Of a stretch of DNA of 64,000 bases, positions 11,404 to 22,253 are shown one piece after another. The number at the start of each line of letters is the position of its first letter. The first letter of the stretch is position 1. The translations under genes were made by a program, and so were the position numbers. This stretch comes from Gonapodya prolifera JEL478 (taxonomy: Eukaryota > Monoblepharomycota > Monoblepharidomycetes > Monoblepharidales > Gonapodyaceae): the NCBI GenBank assembly GCA_001574975.1, contig KQ965866.1, positions 1-64,000 of the forward strand, given 5' to 3'. Under the pieces are notes generated by a model. That model had not been told where the DNA came from. It searched no databases and worked only from the letters and a program-made list of their open reading frames with translations.

Positions 11404-12738
11404 TTACTGCTTCTCGATCTTTTCGTCGCCTTGATGCACAGTCACACTCTGCAACTCCTTCATCTCCGCCTTCGCCTCTGCCTTAATGTCGGCTTTCTCC
11501 TTCTCCGCATCCGAATCCTCGTCCAACTCATCTCGCGAGACGTCTAACGCCTCCAACAGCTCCGATACCTCCTCTTCCTGGACCTCCTCGACCGTCTTCT
11601 TCATCTTGTTGAGTTGCTCGTCCACCACATCAAACACTTGGTTCATTCCCGTCGTTATTTCAGGAATGGCACTGATGTCGTTGGCGCGAACCGCTTCGAG
11701 AAGACGACCTTGCAGCCGGCTGAACTGCTTGCGTTGCGCAGCGTACACGGTGACGACTTCGGCGGTGAGCGTCGTGGTGGAGCGCATGGCGTGCCGGATC
11801 GTGTGGATGAGGTGTTGGTTCTTTCGAAGGATGAGTTTTGGTTATTACGAGGGGAAACAATGGGGCTTGGTAGAGTTTGAGTTCACACTCACCCGCATCT
11901 CAATAGAATGCGCCACTGCGTGCATCGCCCGCACAATCTTCCAGACTCGGAGGACCACAATCGCACCACCCACACCACTCTCTTCGAGTCCGGTAAACTT
12001 GAAGGCAAGTTCCATAATGAGAGAGCATATAACAATGATGGCGTCGATGACGCTGACTGCGGAACGAGCCCACGCGCGGAAGCCCTTCGCGTATATGTTG
12101 ACCGCAATTTCAATGGTGAAGATGAAGAGAATGGCAACAGAGAGCGAAAAGAGGAAGATTTTGCCGTCGGCGAGAGCCGCGTTCTCGGGGAGGGTTGGAA
12201 CACACGTCCCTGCGGCCGCGACAATCACAGTTGTAGCGTCCGCGTGTTCGGATTCTGTGGCAGAGATGGATACGCCGTCGTCCTTTTCTGCGAGTTTTGG
12301 GGTGCACGACGAGAGAATCGCTGAAGAAACGCCACCCCAATCGAAAGAGTGAGTATTGTTCGCCTTCTTGCGATATGAAAGGTGGGTTAAGCTCACCAAT
12401 TATAAGCTCGATGAACACAATGAGCAAGTCGAAAATTACAAGCCCAATAATGGTATTGTGAAACTTCTCCTGGCTTGTGAAATGCCGAAGACGCTTTCTG
12501 GAATACCAAGGCAAGGTGTGGGCATTGCTTTTTGGGTCGAAAAGCGAGTCGGCCTCGCCGTGACCCGAGTCGGAGTGTCCCCGAAGCGTTTTCTCCCTTT
12601 GTTGGCTGCCAGCAACAGCTTGTCGAGCTACCGTCTGAGCAAAGTAAGCGGCATCGGTGAGGCGCCAGATCGTAACAGGTGCATCGTAGACGAGGATGCG
12701 GAGGATGGGCGACTCACGGTGTTCGAGTGGGACGACAT
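11404..12738 (-). CDS. Voltage-gated proton channel (Hv1 family), copy A
   Basis: Four minus-strand exons (12738-12718, 12634-12397, 12320-11893, 11820-11404) join without phase error into 367 residues. S1 carries the selectivity aspartate (D76 in GLVIFDLLIVFIEL). S2 has the charge-transfer F154 and E157 (FTIEI). S3 has D179 (VIDAIIVICSLIMEL), with E190 where human Hv1 has Asp185. S4 reads RVWKIVRAMH (R211, K214, R217, H220), against RxWRxxRxxN in animals. There is no pore domain, and a ~100-residue acidic helical tail follows, as in dimeric Hv1. The S1-S2 loop is long and has two cysteines (C92, C126). Expected role: proton efflux across the plasma membrane. The ATG at 12738 begins a 7-codon first exon. 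The gene lies head-to-tail with copy B. Confidence 0.9.
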
Positions 12739-13343
12739 TTCATGCGCAGCGTATTCCTTGCGATTGACGAGCGATTGTTAGGTGAGGGAGCACCCAAACA
12801 GTGACGGTCTGTAGGCAGATGCTCCTTCAAACAGTTTTTCATTTTTCGAGGCCCGAAACTGTTCGGAGCCAGAGTGGCGTTTCAGTGCCAAGACACTCGG
12901 CCGATATACTGTGGGTGCCAAGATGAACTCGCAACCTCCAATCCCATCACAGGTGCACAGCACGGAAATGAATTGTGTGGAGAGGTTTTCCGTGTCAGGT
13001 TTCGGCGGTAATCTATGGTGACGTTGGCGACAATTTCGGACAAATTCTCGCTGCATCTTTTTGGGACCACGTCCTGGTCATTGTTTACATCGGACACAAT
13101 TTCAACTTCGGTAGTTTTTATTCAAAAATTGCCACAGATATCAACGTCCAAGTACACATACTAAGGGTCCTCTCGATGTCCTCTCCTCGATGCATTATAC
13201 ACATCGTATACGGTATACCGTCTTGATATCCAAATCTTCGCGCGATTCTAGAAGTACTCTCGATGCACAGCCAAACAATGCAAACTGCAATCTCGGGTGA
13301 TATCCAACTGCACAGTGCCCAAGGAAATTGTGATCCTGCATGC
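12739..13343. other. Spacer between the two proton channel genes
   Basis: 605 bases upstream of copy A and downstream of copy B. It should hold the copy A promoter. No further coding frame with splice support was found. Near 13195-13222 there is a short run of CGTATACGGTATACCG-type palindromic sequence of unknown meaning. Confidence 0.5.
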
Positions 13344-14683
13344 CTACACCTCTTCGTCTCCCTTCCGTCCTCCAACCGTCGCCCCAGTACTCTCTTCGTC
13401 TCCGTCCTCCACCTCTTCGGGCGACACTGCGAGGGCATTCAACAACTCGTCCAGTTCCTCCCTTTGGGCATCCTGGATCGCTGACCTGATGCTGAACAGC
13501 TTTTCGTCCACGGGTTTAAACACGGTTCCCATTTCTGTGGCAAGCTCCGACAAGACGGCAATGTCAACGACTGGTTGAGCAGAGACCTCCAGCAGTTTGG
13601 ATTGGAGAGTAAGGTATCGGCGCCTCTCGATGGAGTAGCCTTTGACAAGCTCGGCGGTGAGGTTGTTGGAGAGGCGCATGGCGTTGCGGACTGCATTAAT
13701 TGCGTGTTGGTTCTGAAAGCGAGCGGAGCGCGGGGTTCAATATTTCATTGTGCCATGTGGCCCAGTTTCAACACTCACCCGCATTTGAATCGAGTGCGCG
13801 ACGGCGTGCATGGCTCGAACAATTTTCCACACACGAAGAATGACAATGGCACCGCCGGCCGACTGGCTCGACTCCAGACCGCTGAACTTGAACCCAAGCT
13901 CCATGCCTATTGTTGGCAAATAACGAACGCTTTTTCAATCGAGATCCCCAACTCCAACACCCTTGCAACAAACCCACCGAGAGAAGAAATGACAATAATG
14001 GCATCAATCACCGCGACGATTGACTTGCAGAACACACGGAAGCCCTTGCAGTAGAGCGAGACCAAGATTTCAATGGTGAAGATGCAGAGGATGGCCACGG
14101 AGATTCCAAATAGCGCGATTTTCGCGGTCTCGAGTGCGGGTGATTCCGTAATCGAGGGGGTGCACGAGGCCCCGGCAAGCGCCGATGCAACGGCCGCCGA
14201 TCCGGGGTCGGCACCATCCTCTCGGGTGCCTTCTGCGACACCGCCTTCCCCCTCTGGTGAGGCAGGCGTGCATGAAGAGAGGATAGCTTGTTAGGGGAAA
14301 GTGAGAGAGTTGTGTTTAGCATGCTTTGATTGGAGAGCTGCCCCATGAAGATGGAAGTCCTCCCAAACTCACCGACAATGAGCTCAATGAAAACAAGCAT
14401 AAGACTGCGATTGGTGATCCAGCGAAGTGAGAAATGTCCGTTTTCAAAGCCACGTCAAGGTCCCCTCGACTCACTCGAAAATGACCAGCCCGATAATGGT
14501 GTTGTGGAACTTTGTCTGGCTCGTGAAGTGACGCAGCCGCTTGCGGCTGTACCACGGGAAAGAAGCGACCACATGGGAGCTCGCCGCGATGGTGTTGTCG
14601 TCGCCGCCTTCGTCCCCGTGCTTCGGACTCAGTTTCTCCTTGTCCCCGACGTCCGCCGCGCTGCCCTTGGAGTGTGCCTTCAT
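13344..14683 (-). CDS. Voltage-gated proton channel (Hv1 family), copy B
   Basis: Five minus-strand exons (14683-14475, 14404-14373, 14286-13978, 13906-13779, 13712-13344) give 348 residues with consistent phases; exon 2 is only 32 nt and its boundary splits the codon of the S1 selectivity aspartate (D70). S2 (CIFTIEIL), S3 (VIDAIIVISSLGMELGFKF) and S4 (RVWKIVRAMH; R208, K211, R214, H217) match copy A closely, including the lysine at the second gating position and the two loop cysteines. The tail is again helical and acidic (LLEVSAQPVVDIAVLSEL...). The start ATG at 14683 precedes a polar N-terminus that is unlike copy A. Copy A lacks the exon 1/2 and S3 introns of copy B, so intron gain or loss followed the duplication. 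Confidence 0.9.
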
Positions 14684-15444
14684 GTTTGATATATCAAGGG
14701 TATAAGGCGGGAGGGTGGCCTGTGGAGTAAAAAGGGTCAACGGTACTGTCCGAAACTGTCCGAGACTTGGTCCGCGCCCCACTCGATGGTGTGGCACCTT
14801 GGCCCATTTAGGGTGAACAATCCGACTCCACTTCAGTACAGATCTCACGTCCCGTTGCGTTGGAGGGGCGCGCCACCTTTTTCATTCCATCGCCGCACAG
14901 CCGCCATGATCACCGCGGCTTCATCATTCCTGCGCGGTTGCATCCTCTATGCGACGTAGGACCTATCCTCGCCGCCTTGAAATTCATCCGCCTCTCGCCA
15001 CTCACCAAAGGAGCGAAGTTGCGGCGTCGAAGTGTCGTAAAATTGCGGGGAACTTGAGAAGGAATCCTGATAAAGGTGGTCTTGGCATCGGGATTTAGAA
15101 CAGTTTCGATCGTGTAGACGACGATCCGTTCCCCAAAGAACAGAGAGACCAAAGATGAAGAGGCCATTTTCATGGCACGTGGCGATTGTCCATCACGGTG
15201 ATGAATTAGCCAATCCACGACTGCTCAATTGTGAATGTGAAGCGCTTGCCCAGTGGCTTGTGCTCGGAGGGTTGCCCGACTGTCCATCCATGAATGAATA
15301 AAAGATTTGTCGCGGTACGCGTCAGGGCGGCGTTCGTTGGATGTAATTCATGGAAGGAAAGCGAAAACGGGAATTTATCTGAACACCTCTTTGCCGTGGA
15401 CGCACCACAGCCTGCCTTCAGAATTTCAACACGCCAAAACCGAA
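14684..15444. other. Divergent promoter region
   Basis: 761 bases between the minus-strand channel B and the plus-strand TBCB gene, so both promoters should lie here. A minus-strand open frame at 14910-15218 (about 100 residues) has no recognisable family and is probably chance. An ATGAATGAATAAAAG stretch near 15290 is A-rich. No RNA gene was seen. Confidence 0.5.
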
Positions 15445-16886
15445 ATGAACGTGGTTCGAATACCGGGAACGTCGCCCGTCGTCACGCTGTTCGTGACCTC
15501 GGACTTCTCGGGTGTGTCCTCTGAGCGGCGTTTCGACAAATCAATTACCATTGCCCAACTCAAGGTGTGAGTCGAACAAACCCGCTCCCCACCGTGGGGA
15601 CCCGATTCGGACGCTTTTGCCCAAGATTCGGGTCCGTTTCACTCTGCTCGCGTGCGTGCGGGACCAACTGACCTCAAACGAACGGCTCGCCGTACGTACG
15701 CCCGCCCCCCACCTTCACCTAGGACCGTCTCGAGCCACTCACGGGCGTCCCCGCGGGAGCACAGCGGCTGCGTCTCCTAGACGGGTCGGGCACGCTCGTG
15801 TGCGTGTTTGACGGGGACGACACGCGCAAACTGGGGTTCTACCCCGCAGAGGACTTTTTCAGGCTGGACGTGGCCAGCGCCGACCCGCACGTGAAGAAGG
15901 GCGAGTTCACGGACTTGAGTAGGGTGGAGAAGTTTGAGCTCACGGATGCGGAGTATGCCAAGAGGGGAGGTGGGTGCGAGAATGGGTGGAGTGGGAGTTT
16001 GGGCGGTTCGAAGGGTTGTGGTTCGTGAATGGATTGTTGTTCTGATAAGAGCGCGGACTGGGCACCGAAGGATGTGAATGAGAAGGGTTTATGTCACCGC
16101 TTGGAAAGGCGGTATGGGGTACCTACGCTGCATGTTTTTCCCTCTCGGATGACACCGACAGTCCCTTCTCTCCCCCCATCAAACCTTCGTATTCGTCTCT
16201 CACGCCCCCTCCAGACACTGTGCGCTCCTACCTGCAACGCAACAAACTAGGCAAATTTGCCCCCTCTGGACCCCCTGACCCTGAACTATACAAATCTCTC
16301 GCAGACGCCATCCACGTCGGCGACCGCTGCGAGGTGGAGTCCGGCGGACTGGGTAGCACAGGAGGGGGAGAAAAGGGGGACGATGAGGACGCCATGTCGT
16401 TAGCGTCCTCCGGAGGCGGCGCGAAGAAGAGGGGTACGGTGCGGTTCGTGGGGAAAGTGGAGGAACTGAAGAGTGGGTGGTGGGTCGGGATTGAGTATGA
16501 TGAGCCTGTGGGGAAGCATGATGGGAGGTGAGTTGAGTTGGGGAAGGTGTTGGGGGATGTGTTGCGGGACGTGGGAACGCACAATCAGGCGTGGACTAGA
16601 TCAAACAGTCTTGGATCCAAAAAGATCTTGGGATCTGTTGATTGCTCTTTTTGACCGTCACTCACAAACATCGCTCTTCCCTAATACGCTTTGAAATATT
16701 TGCGGCTCCATTACACATCCCACCTTCTCGGCTCCCCCGTCGACGAGCAGTCTCCCATTGGGTCGACGAGTATTTACCGCGCGACCGAACCACGGGGCAT
16801 TTGTGCGGCCGAACCGAGTCACCACCGGGGACTTTCCCGAGGAAGATCCGTTCGCCGAACTTGATGGCGAAGCGGACGAGATGTAA
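15445..16886 (+). CDS. Tubulin-folding cofactor B (UBL + CAP-Gly)
   Basis: Four exons (15445-15564, 15723-15969, 16215-16527, 16751-16886) join exactly into 271 residues. The first ~90 residues form a ubiquitin-like domain (VTLFVTSDFSG, KSITIAQLKDRLEPLTGVPA). After a linker comes a CAP-Gly domain (KRGTVRFVGKVEELKSGWWV, then GIEYDEPVGKHDGS, then GAFVRPNRVTTGDFPEEDPF). The last intron falls inside the GKHDG signature that binds acidic C-termini. The protein ends GEADEM, like the DE(I/M) tail by which TBCB contacts TBCE. Known role: with TBCE it handles alpha-tubulin during heterodimer folding. Length is normal for the family (~240-270 residues). Confidence 0.92.
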
Positions 16887-17594
16887 ATTCTATTGTGCTG
16901 CGGGTGGTGGGGTTGGTCGACGTCGGCTTGTGTTGAATGACATTAGATCATGGCGAATGAACACCCTGTGCAACATCTGTGCGTGACGGATGTGAAGTGT
17001 CTCCCGAGTGGGTCAAGAGGTCCCGAGGGACGCGAGAGGGGAGATGGGAGATGATGGGGGACAAGCGGCACGCCTTTAGTCAAGTAATGCAGTCTTGGCA
17101 TCTTGTTTCCCACCCCGCAAATAGAGTTGTGGAATGTGCAATGCAGTCACGGCGTGCGGGGCGATCTTGTTTCTGGGCATGCCATGCTGTCACGGCAGGG
17201 TTGAAGGGCGTCCGGCTTGGCCACAAGGACCTGGGGTGCTGTGACTCACTGAGCGCATTATAAAAAGACGGATTGCCGGTCCAAGAAGCATTACTTTCAA
17301 CGTGAGTTCAGCACATCAGATTCGTCGTGATGTGTGAAGGGGAGAACGGGAGGGATCGACGTCAATGCGAGGGGGCTCCTCATCCCTCGGCAAGCCCCTT
17401 CTGACAACCCCAACTCTTCTGGATTTGCTAGTGTGTGATGGATGGAATCTCTGGGAGCGCAGCAGTCTGAGTTGCCCGAGGGGTACCCACGTGGTCGTTT
17501 AATCATCTAATGTTCCGCTCCTCGTTTCAGTGAAGCCGAAGACCCCCAGACGCAAACCATCCCGACTTCTTTGTCAAGCCACAATTCATCATCC
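16887..17594. other. Intergenic region upstream of the alcohol dehydrogenase
   Basis: 708 bases. At 17085-17215 there are three diverged copies of a short word (ATGCAGTC or ATGCTGTC, then TGGCATC or CGGC, then TTGTTTC), a weak local repeat. The region should carry the dehydrogenase promoter and the TBCB 3' end. No coding frame was found. Confidence 0.5.
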
Positions 17595-19582
17595 ATGACT
17601 CTTGAGGAAATGCAAATCCCTGCCGCAGACTCCGTCAAGTTCCCCTTCAAATGCAAGGCCGCCGTGATGGACGAGTACAACAAGCCCCTCGTTCTGCGAG
17701 AGATTCAGGTTGAGGAGGTGAGGGGGATGTGAATCTGAACTTCTGGGAACGTTGGTTTAATCCTTTGCCAAAACTAGCCCAAGTACGGCCAATGTACGTG
17801 AATGAAAACCCCGACTTCTTCCCCGCATCTTTATTTTAATCTGCTTGTGGACCACTTGCTCAGGCTTCGTGAAGGTCGCAGCTGTTGGGTTGTGCTATTC
17901 AGGTTAGTATTATACGTGTTCAGGTCTCCTCGCTATATCTCACTCACATCACAACCACCTTCCACCCCTCGGCTCTTGCAGACGTCCACATCCTCAAGGA
18001 CGAATGGGTAAGTTCTCGGCACCTTCCTGTCTCATATTTCAACCTAACCATTTCATCTACCCCTCTCCATAGCCCGCTCTTGCGGCGTGCCCCATGGTCC
18101 TCGGTCACGAGGGCAGTGGTGTTGTCGTCAAAACCGGACCGGGCGTCAGCCGTTTCCAGCCTGGAGACCACGTTATCTTCCTTTTCACCCCCAACTGCGG
18201 CGTGTGCGAAATGTGTCAAGTGTGTAATCACCGCGTTGTTGTCCACTTTGCAATTCGTCATCTAACCGAACCACTCAACCTCATAGGTCGGTCGCCCGTC
18301 AATCTGCAAATCAACCTTCGCCCGCGCTCCTGGCCTTCAAGATGACGGATCGTCTGGACTGACTGACCCACTCACTGGAAAGCCCATGCCAACCTGTCTC
18401 ACAGTGAGAGCAATCTCCCCTTCCTTCTTTCCTCCCTTCTCTCATCAATCTTTCCACAAATACCCCAGCTTGGCCTGTTCTCCGAATACACCACCGTTGG
18501 AGCAGACCAACTCTGCCCCGTGAAGAAATCCATCCCGCTCAACCGTGCATCTCTCGTCGGGTGCGCCGTCATGACCGGCATCGGCGCCGTTCTCAACACC
18601 GCCAAAGCCACCGTCGGCACCACGTGTGTGGTGGTCGGGTGCGGCGGCGTGGGCCTCAACGCCGTGCAGGGCGCTCGCCTGTGCGGGTGTGATAAGATCA
18701 TCGCGATCGACTTGCTTCCGTCAAAGTTGGACTTTGCAAAGACGTTTGGAGCTACGCACTTGATTAACGGGAAGGAGGTCAAGGATACAGTGGCGGAGGT
18801 GCTGAAGCTGTGCCCCGGCGGGGTGGATTATGGTGAGTGCATGGTGAAATTTTTCAAAACACTGACGTGGAGTCTCACAATGTGCAACATGTTTGTTATT
18901 TTCAAGTTATCGACTGTATCGGCAGCGTCAAAGTCCTCCAGCAAGGATTTTCCATGATCAAGGTGTGTGCATCGCCGCTTCATGCGCTTTCTTTCATTCT
19001 ATCGTCACCATTACCGATCGTGTCCAGTCCGGTGGTACCGTCGTTGCTGTCGGAATTGCGCCGCAGACTCACACTTTGGAGCTCAACGCATTCGAGCTCG
19101 CTCTCGTGAGTTTTCAAGTGGCATTACTTTTCGATTGTCCGTTCGACTTCTCACACACCCGCCCGTCGTTCTCCTCAACAGACCGAGAAGAAAATTATGG
19201 GGTCTCTGTGTGAGTGACTGGAGTGATCATCGTCGTTTTTTGCAATTTTCTCATGGTCACCATCCCGACTTTGTGTAGATGGCTCCGCTCGACCGCAAGT
19301 CGACATGCCCCGTCTTTTGAACCTGTACGAGCAAAAGCGCCTTTTGCTTGACGAGCTTGTCTCCAAAGAATGTGAGCATGTGGTTTTGAGGGGAAGCCAG
19401 AGTACACATTATTTAACAGAAAACTGTGTTTTCCCAAAAGACACCCTCGACCAAATTAATGAAGGTCTGGACGCCCTCATTGGTGGATCTGTCGCGAGGG
19501 GTCTCGTCAGATTGTGAGTTGCTGGTTCATTACCTCGTTGTAGAATTTTGTCTGACTTGCTCATCGTTGCAACAGCTATTAA
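17595..19582 (+). CDS. Zinc-dependent alcohol dehydrogenase, class III-like
   Basis: A heavily split MDR-family gene. Exons: 17595-17717, 17778-17793, 17864-17902, 17982-18007, 18073-18219, 18287-18403, 18469-18832, 18907-18962, 19028-19105, 19182-19209, 19279-19371, 19441-19513, 19576-19582. The catalytic zinc site shows GLCYSD, GHEGSG and VGCAVMTG. The structural zinc site is [15 protein letters not shown] (four Cys). [17 protein letters not shown] followed by IAIDLLPSK is the NAD-binding Rossmann fold. All known catalytic residues I can check are present. The last exon pair gives a GLVRFY end; reading straight through instead stops at 19517 (GLVRL). It resembles S-(hydroxymethyl)glutathione dehydrogenase, but the substrate cannot be fixed from sequence alone. 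Confidence 0.88.
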
Positions 19583-19793
19583 GTGGTGCACATTAGATCG
19601 CTTCCAGAATTGGCATCAACAAATGTTTTTGGAGTTTCATGTTATTGATTGTGTGGGGCGATGTCTGTCTGATGGACGCAGACGCAGATTGTTTATTTTG
19701 TCAGCATTAGTTCTGGACTTTGCAATAAAGCATCATCCCATGCCAAGACTCTTGCTAGACCACACATTCGCCCTTTGTCTCTCCATCTCACTT

Positions 19794-22042
19794 TCACTTG
19801 CCACTCTCTTGACCCCTCCCAAGCGTGCCCCCAGTTCCCGTTCCTGAACCCGCCGCCCCCTGAGCCCTCCCAAGTGATCCCCCAGTTCCCGTTCCCGACC
19901 CCCCCGCCCCCGCCGCGAGCGCCATAATCATTCCGTACGACATTCCGCATACGGGTTCTGCTCGAAAGCCGCAGCGTTTGTGGCTGATGAAGCCGCAGTC
20001 TGTGCCGTATGTGGAGGAAAGAAAGGGGTGTCATTACGATTTTCGCAACGAAACGGACTCTTCTCATCTCTGGCCACCCACCATCGCATTCCAAGAACCG
20101 CTTCGCGAACCCCACTTTCCCGTAGCACACCTGGCACTTTATGCCGCCCAAGCACACGGACAGGGAGAAGCGGTGCGGAATTTCGTGGCTCAGGCCCGGC
20201 CGTGAAAGCGTGGAGGACGAGGGTGTGGCCACGGCGGCGGCGGTGGCGGCGGTTGGTGTTATTGAGTCAGGCGAGCCGAGGGAGAGGACGGCGGCGACGT
20301 CGGGAGATGGCAAGGGGTCGGACACGACGACGGCAGAGTTAGGGGACGCTGTGGAGGTCGAGGTTGAGGCAGAGGAAGGAGACAGGGTGTCTCGGAGTGT
20401 ATCGTTGGTAGGGCGGATTGTCGTGGAAGGTGGCGAGAGCGACGGTTCGGAGGGGAGAGAGGAGAGGGAACCCAGGGCGGGATCTCCGTTACGGAAACAC
20501 ACGGGGGTGAGCACAGTGGCGGTAATTCGGTGATAAAAGGTGGTGGGGTTTACATACCCGAAGCTTCCAACCCAGACATGAGACCAATGTGTACGGGCAC
20601 TCTCGTGCTCCCGTGGCGCGATCCCGATTCATTTACATTGGATGGCGGCGCATGGCCGTCTAACTTTGGTTCGGGCACATCGCCCTCACCCTGTTTCATT
20701 CGCTTGAGCGCTTCGGCTTCGGCTTCTTTGAGCCTACGCAGGATGTCTTTCCACCTACATCGTTCGATGTGTCAGCATCTCTTCCGCAAAGTTCGAAGCC
20801 AGCAAGACAAGCTTACTCGGGTCTCAACTTCGGTTCGTCGGCACAGCACTGGACGGCCAAGTCGACAAGCCCTGCCGGTGGAGGGCACCCGCAGTCGTCC
20901 ATGGAGGTACCATATGACCGTATTTCGTCCGGGTCCAAACCCAGACCGGGCATGACCCGGCGGAACCTATCGGGCGAGCAGGACGCCCTGGCGATGAGTT
21001 CCGCCAGGACGACGCCGAACGAAAACACGTCCGTGCGTGCGTCGAACGGCATGCACAGCATCATCTCGGGGCTCATATACCCGTCCGTCCCGCAGAAGCT
21101 TAGCCGGCGGCGCTCGACGTCGTCGTCCGGGCGTGGTGTGGAGCGGGAGAAGCCAAAGTCGCACACCTTGATCCGGTTGTTGTCCGTCACGAGCAGGTTC
21201 TCAGGCTTAAGGTCGCGGTGCACGATGCCGCGCGACTCGAGGTATGCGCACGCACGGGCGGTGTCGATGGCGAAGGAGATGCGGAGCGGCCAGGGGAAGG
21301 AGCGGCGGAGGGTGTCGTCCGGTGCTGGGTCGATCCAATGGCGGATGTTGCCGCCGGGAACGAATTCGGTGATGAGGGAGTACCCGTCCCGCGCTAGAGT
21401 TGAGGGTGTGGTTGGAGAGGCAGGGAGTTCGGGAAGGCGAGCCAAGAGTTGGGACGGTGTGGATCGGACAATGCCGAGGAATTGGACGACGTTGGGGTGG
21501 CGACAGTCTCTTTGATTGAGAAGAGAGTGGTTCGTTGGAATGCCAGCGCTGACTGTATATGCAGCAGGGAAAATTTCTTGTTCGCACCTTAGCGTTCCCA
21601 GCTCACGAATAGTATACTTGTCGAACTCTGCCGGAGACTGCCCGTCGACGCGGAGAAGTTCCTTGACTGCGACGTCTGTTCCCAGATAGTCTGCCACTGG
21701 AATTTGGCCATTGCATCAGCACATTCAGAGCGGTGAATGCAATACATCACCGACCCCGTCAACCACCGAACACATCCCCCCCACTCCCCCAATCCAGCGA
21801 TCAGCCGAACGACGGACGCACGCACCCCATATTCTCCCAAAGTTCCCGCCGCCGACAACTCGAAAGTCAGCGAGATCCTCCTGTTGGATTATCTGCGATG
21901 CATGGAACAGAGACAGTCCCTTTGCATGCTTGCGCACCGTTCCCGTCCCCCCACCGTCCCTCGTCCGGCGAGCATCGGGATCGGCTCCGTGAGAGGGAGT
22001 CGGTGGTGTTGCGGATATGTCGGGGTTGGTCTTGCCGGACAT
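19794..22042 (-). CDS. TKL-type protein kinase with C-terminal C1 domain
   Basis: Minus-strand exons 22042-21826, 21696-21588, 21509-20817, 20754-20558, 20483-20082, 19999-19794 give 607 residues. Kinase signatures: GGGNFGRIW loop, VAVKELL lysine, CRHPNVVQFLG, HRDLKPENLL, CDFGFSR, GTDGYMSPEMM, DVFSFGVVLAELI. The order and wording fit tyrosine-kinase-like (TKL) Ser/Thr kinases. The C1 domain follows after a Ser/Thr/Pro linker and has the full pattern H-x12-C-x2-C-x12-C-x2-C-x4-H-x2-C-x7-C, split by an 82-nt intron. C1 domains bind diacylglycerol or proteins at membranes. The joining intron (20484-20557, donor GTATGT, weak acceptor GGAG) overlaps a TAA at 20550-20552, so a kinase-only form ending there is possible. 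The C1 exon has no ATG of its own. Confidence 0.8.
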
Positions 22043-22253
22043 CGATTAATTGGACATGTTGAGTCGAGTGTGGCGCACCTCAATCGGCAGGCCCAGATTT
22101 GATGCACTTTCCCTCGGCAATTAAGTTGTAGTGGAAGCCACGATCAGTGCTTGCTGTTTCAAAGACACGTCTAATTAATTTACATTCGTTTGAGGCTGCA
22201 AGGGAAGTTCTTCCGTGAGCCACACAAACCCATTTCCCTTTCCCATTGCCGCA

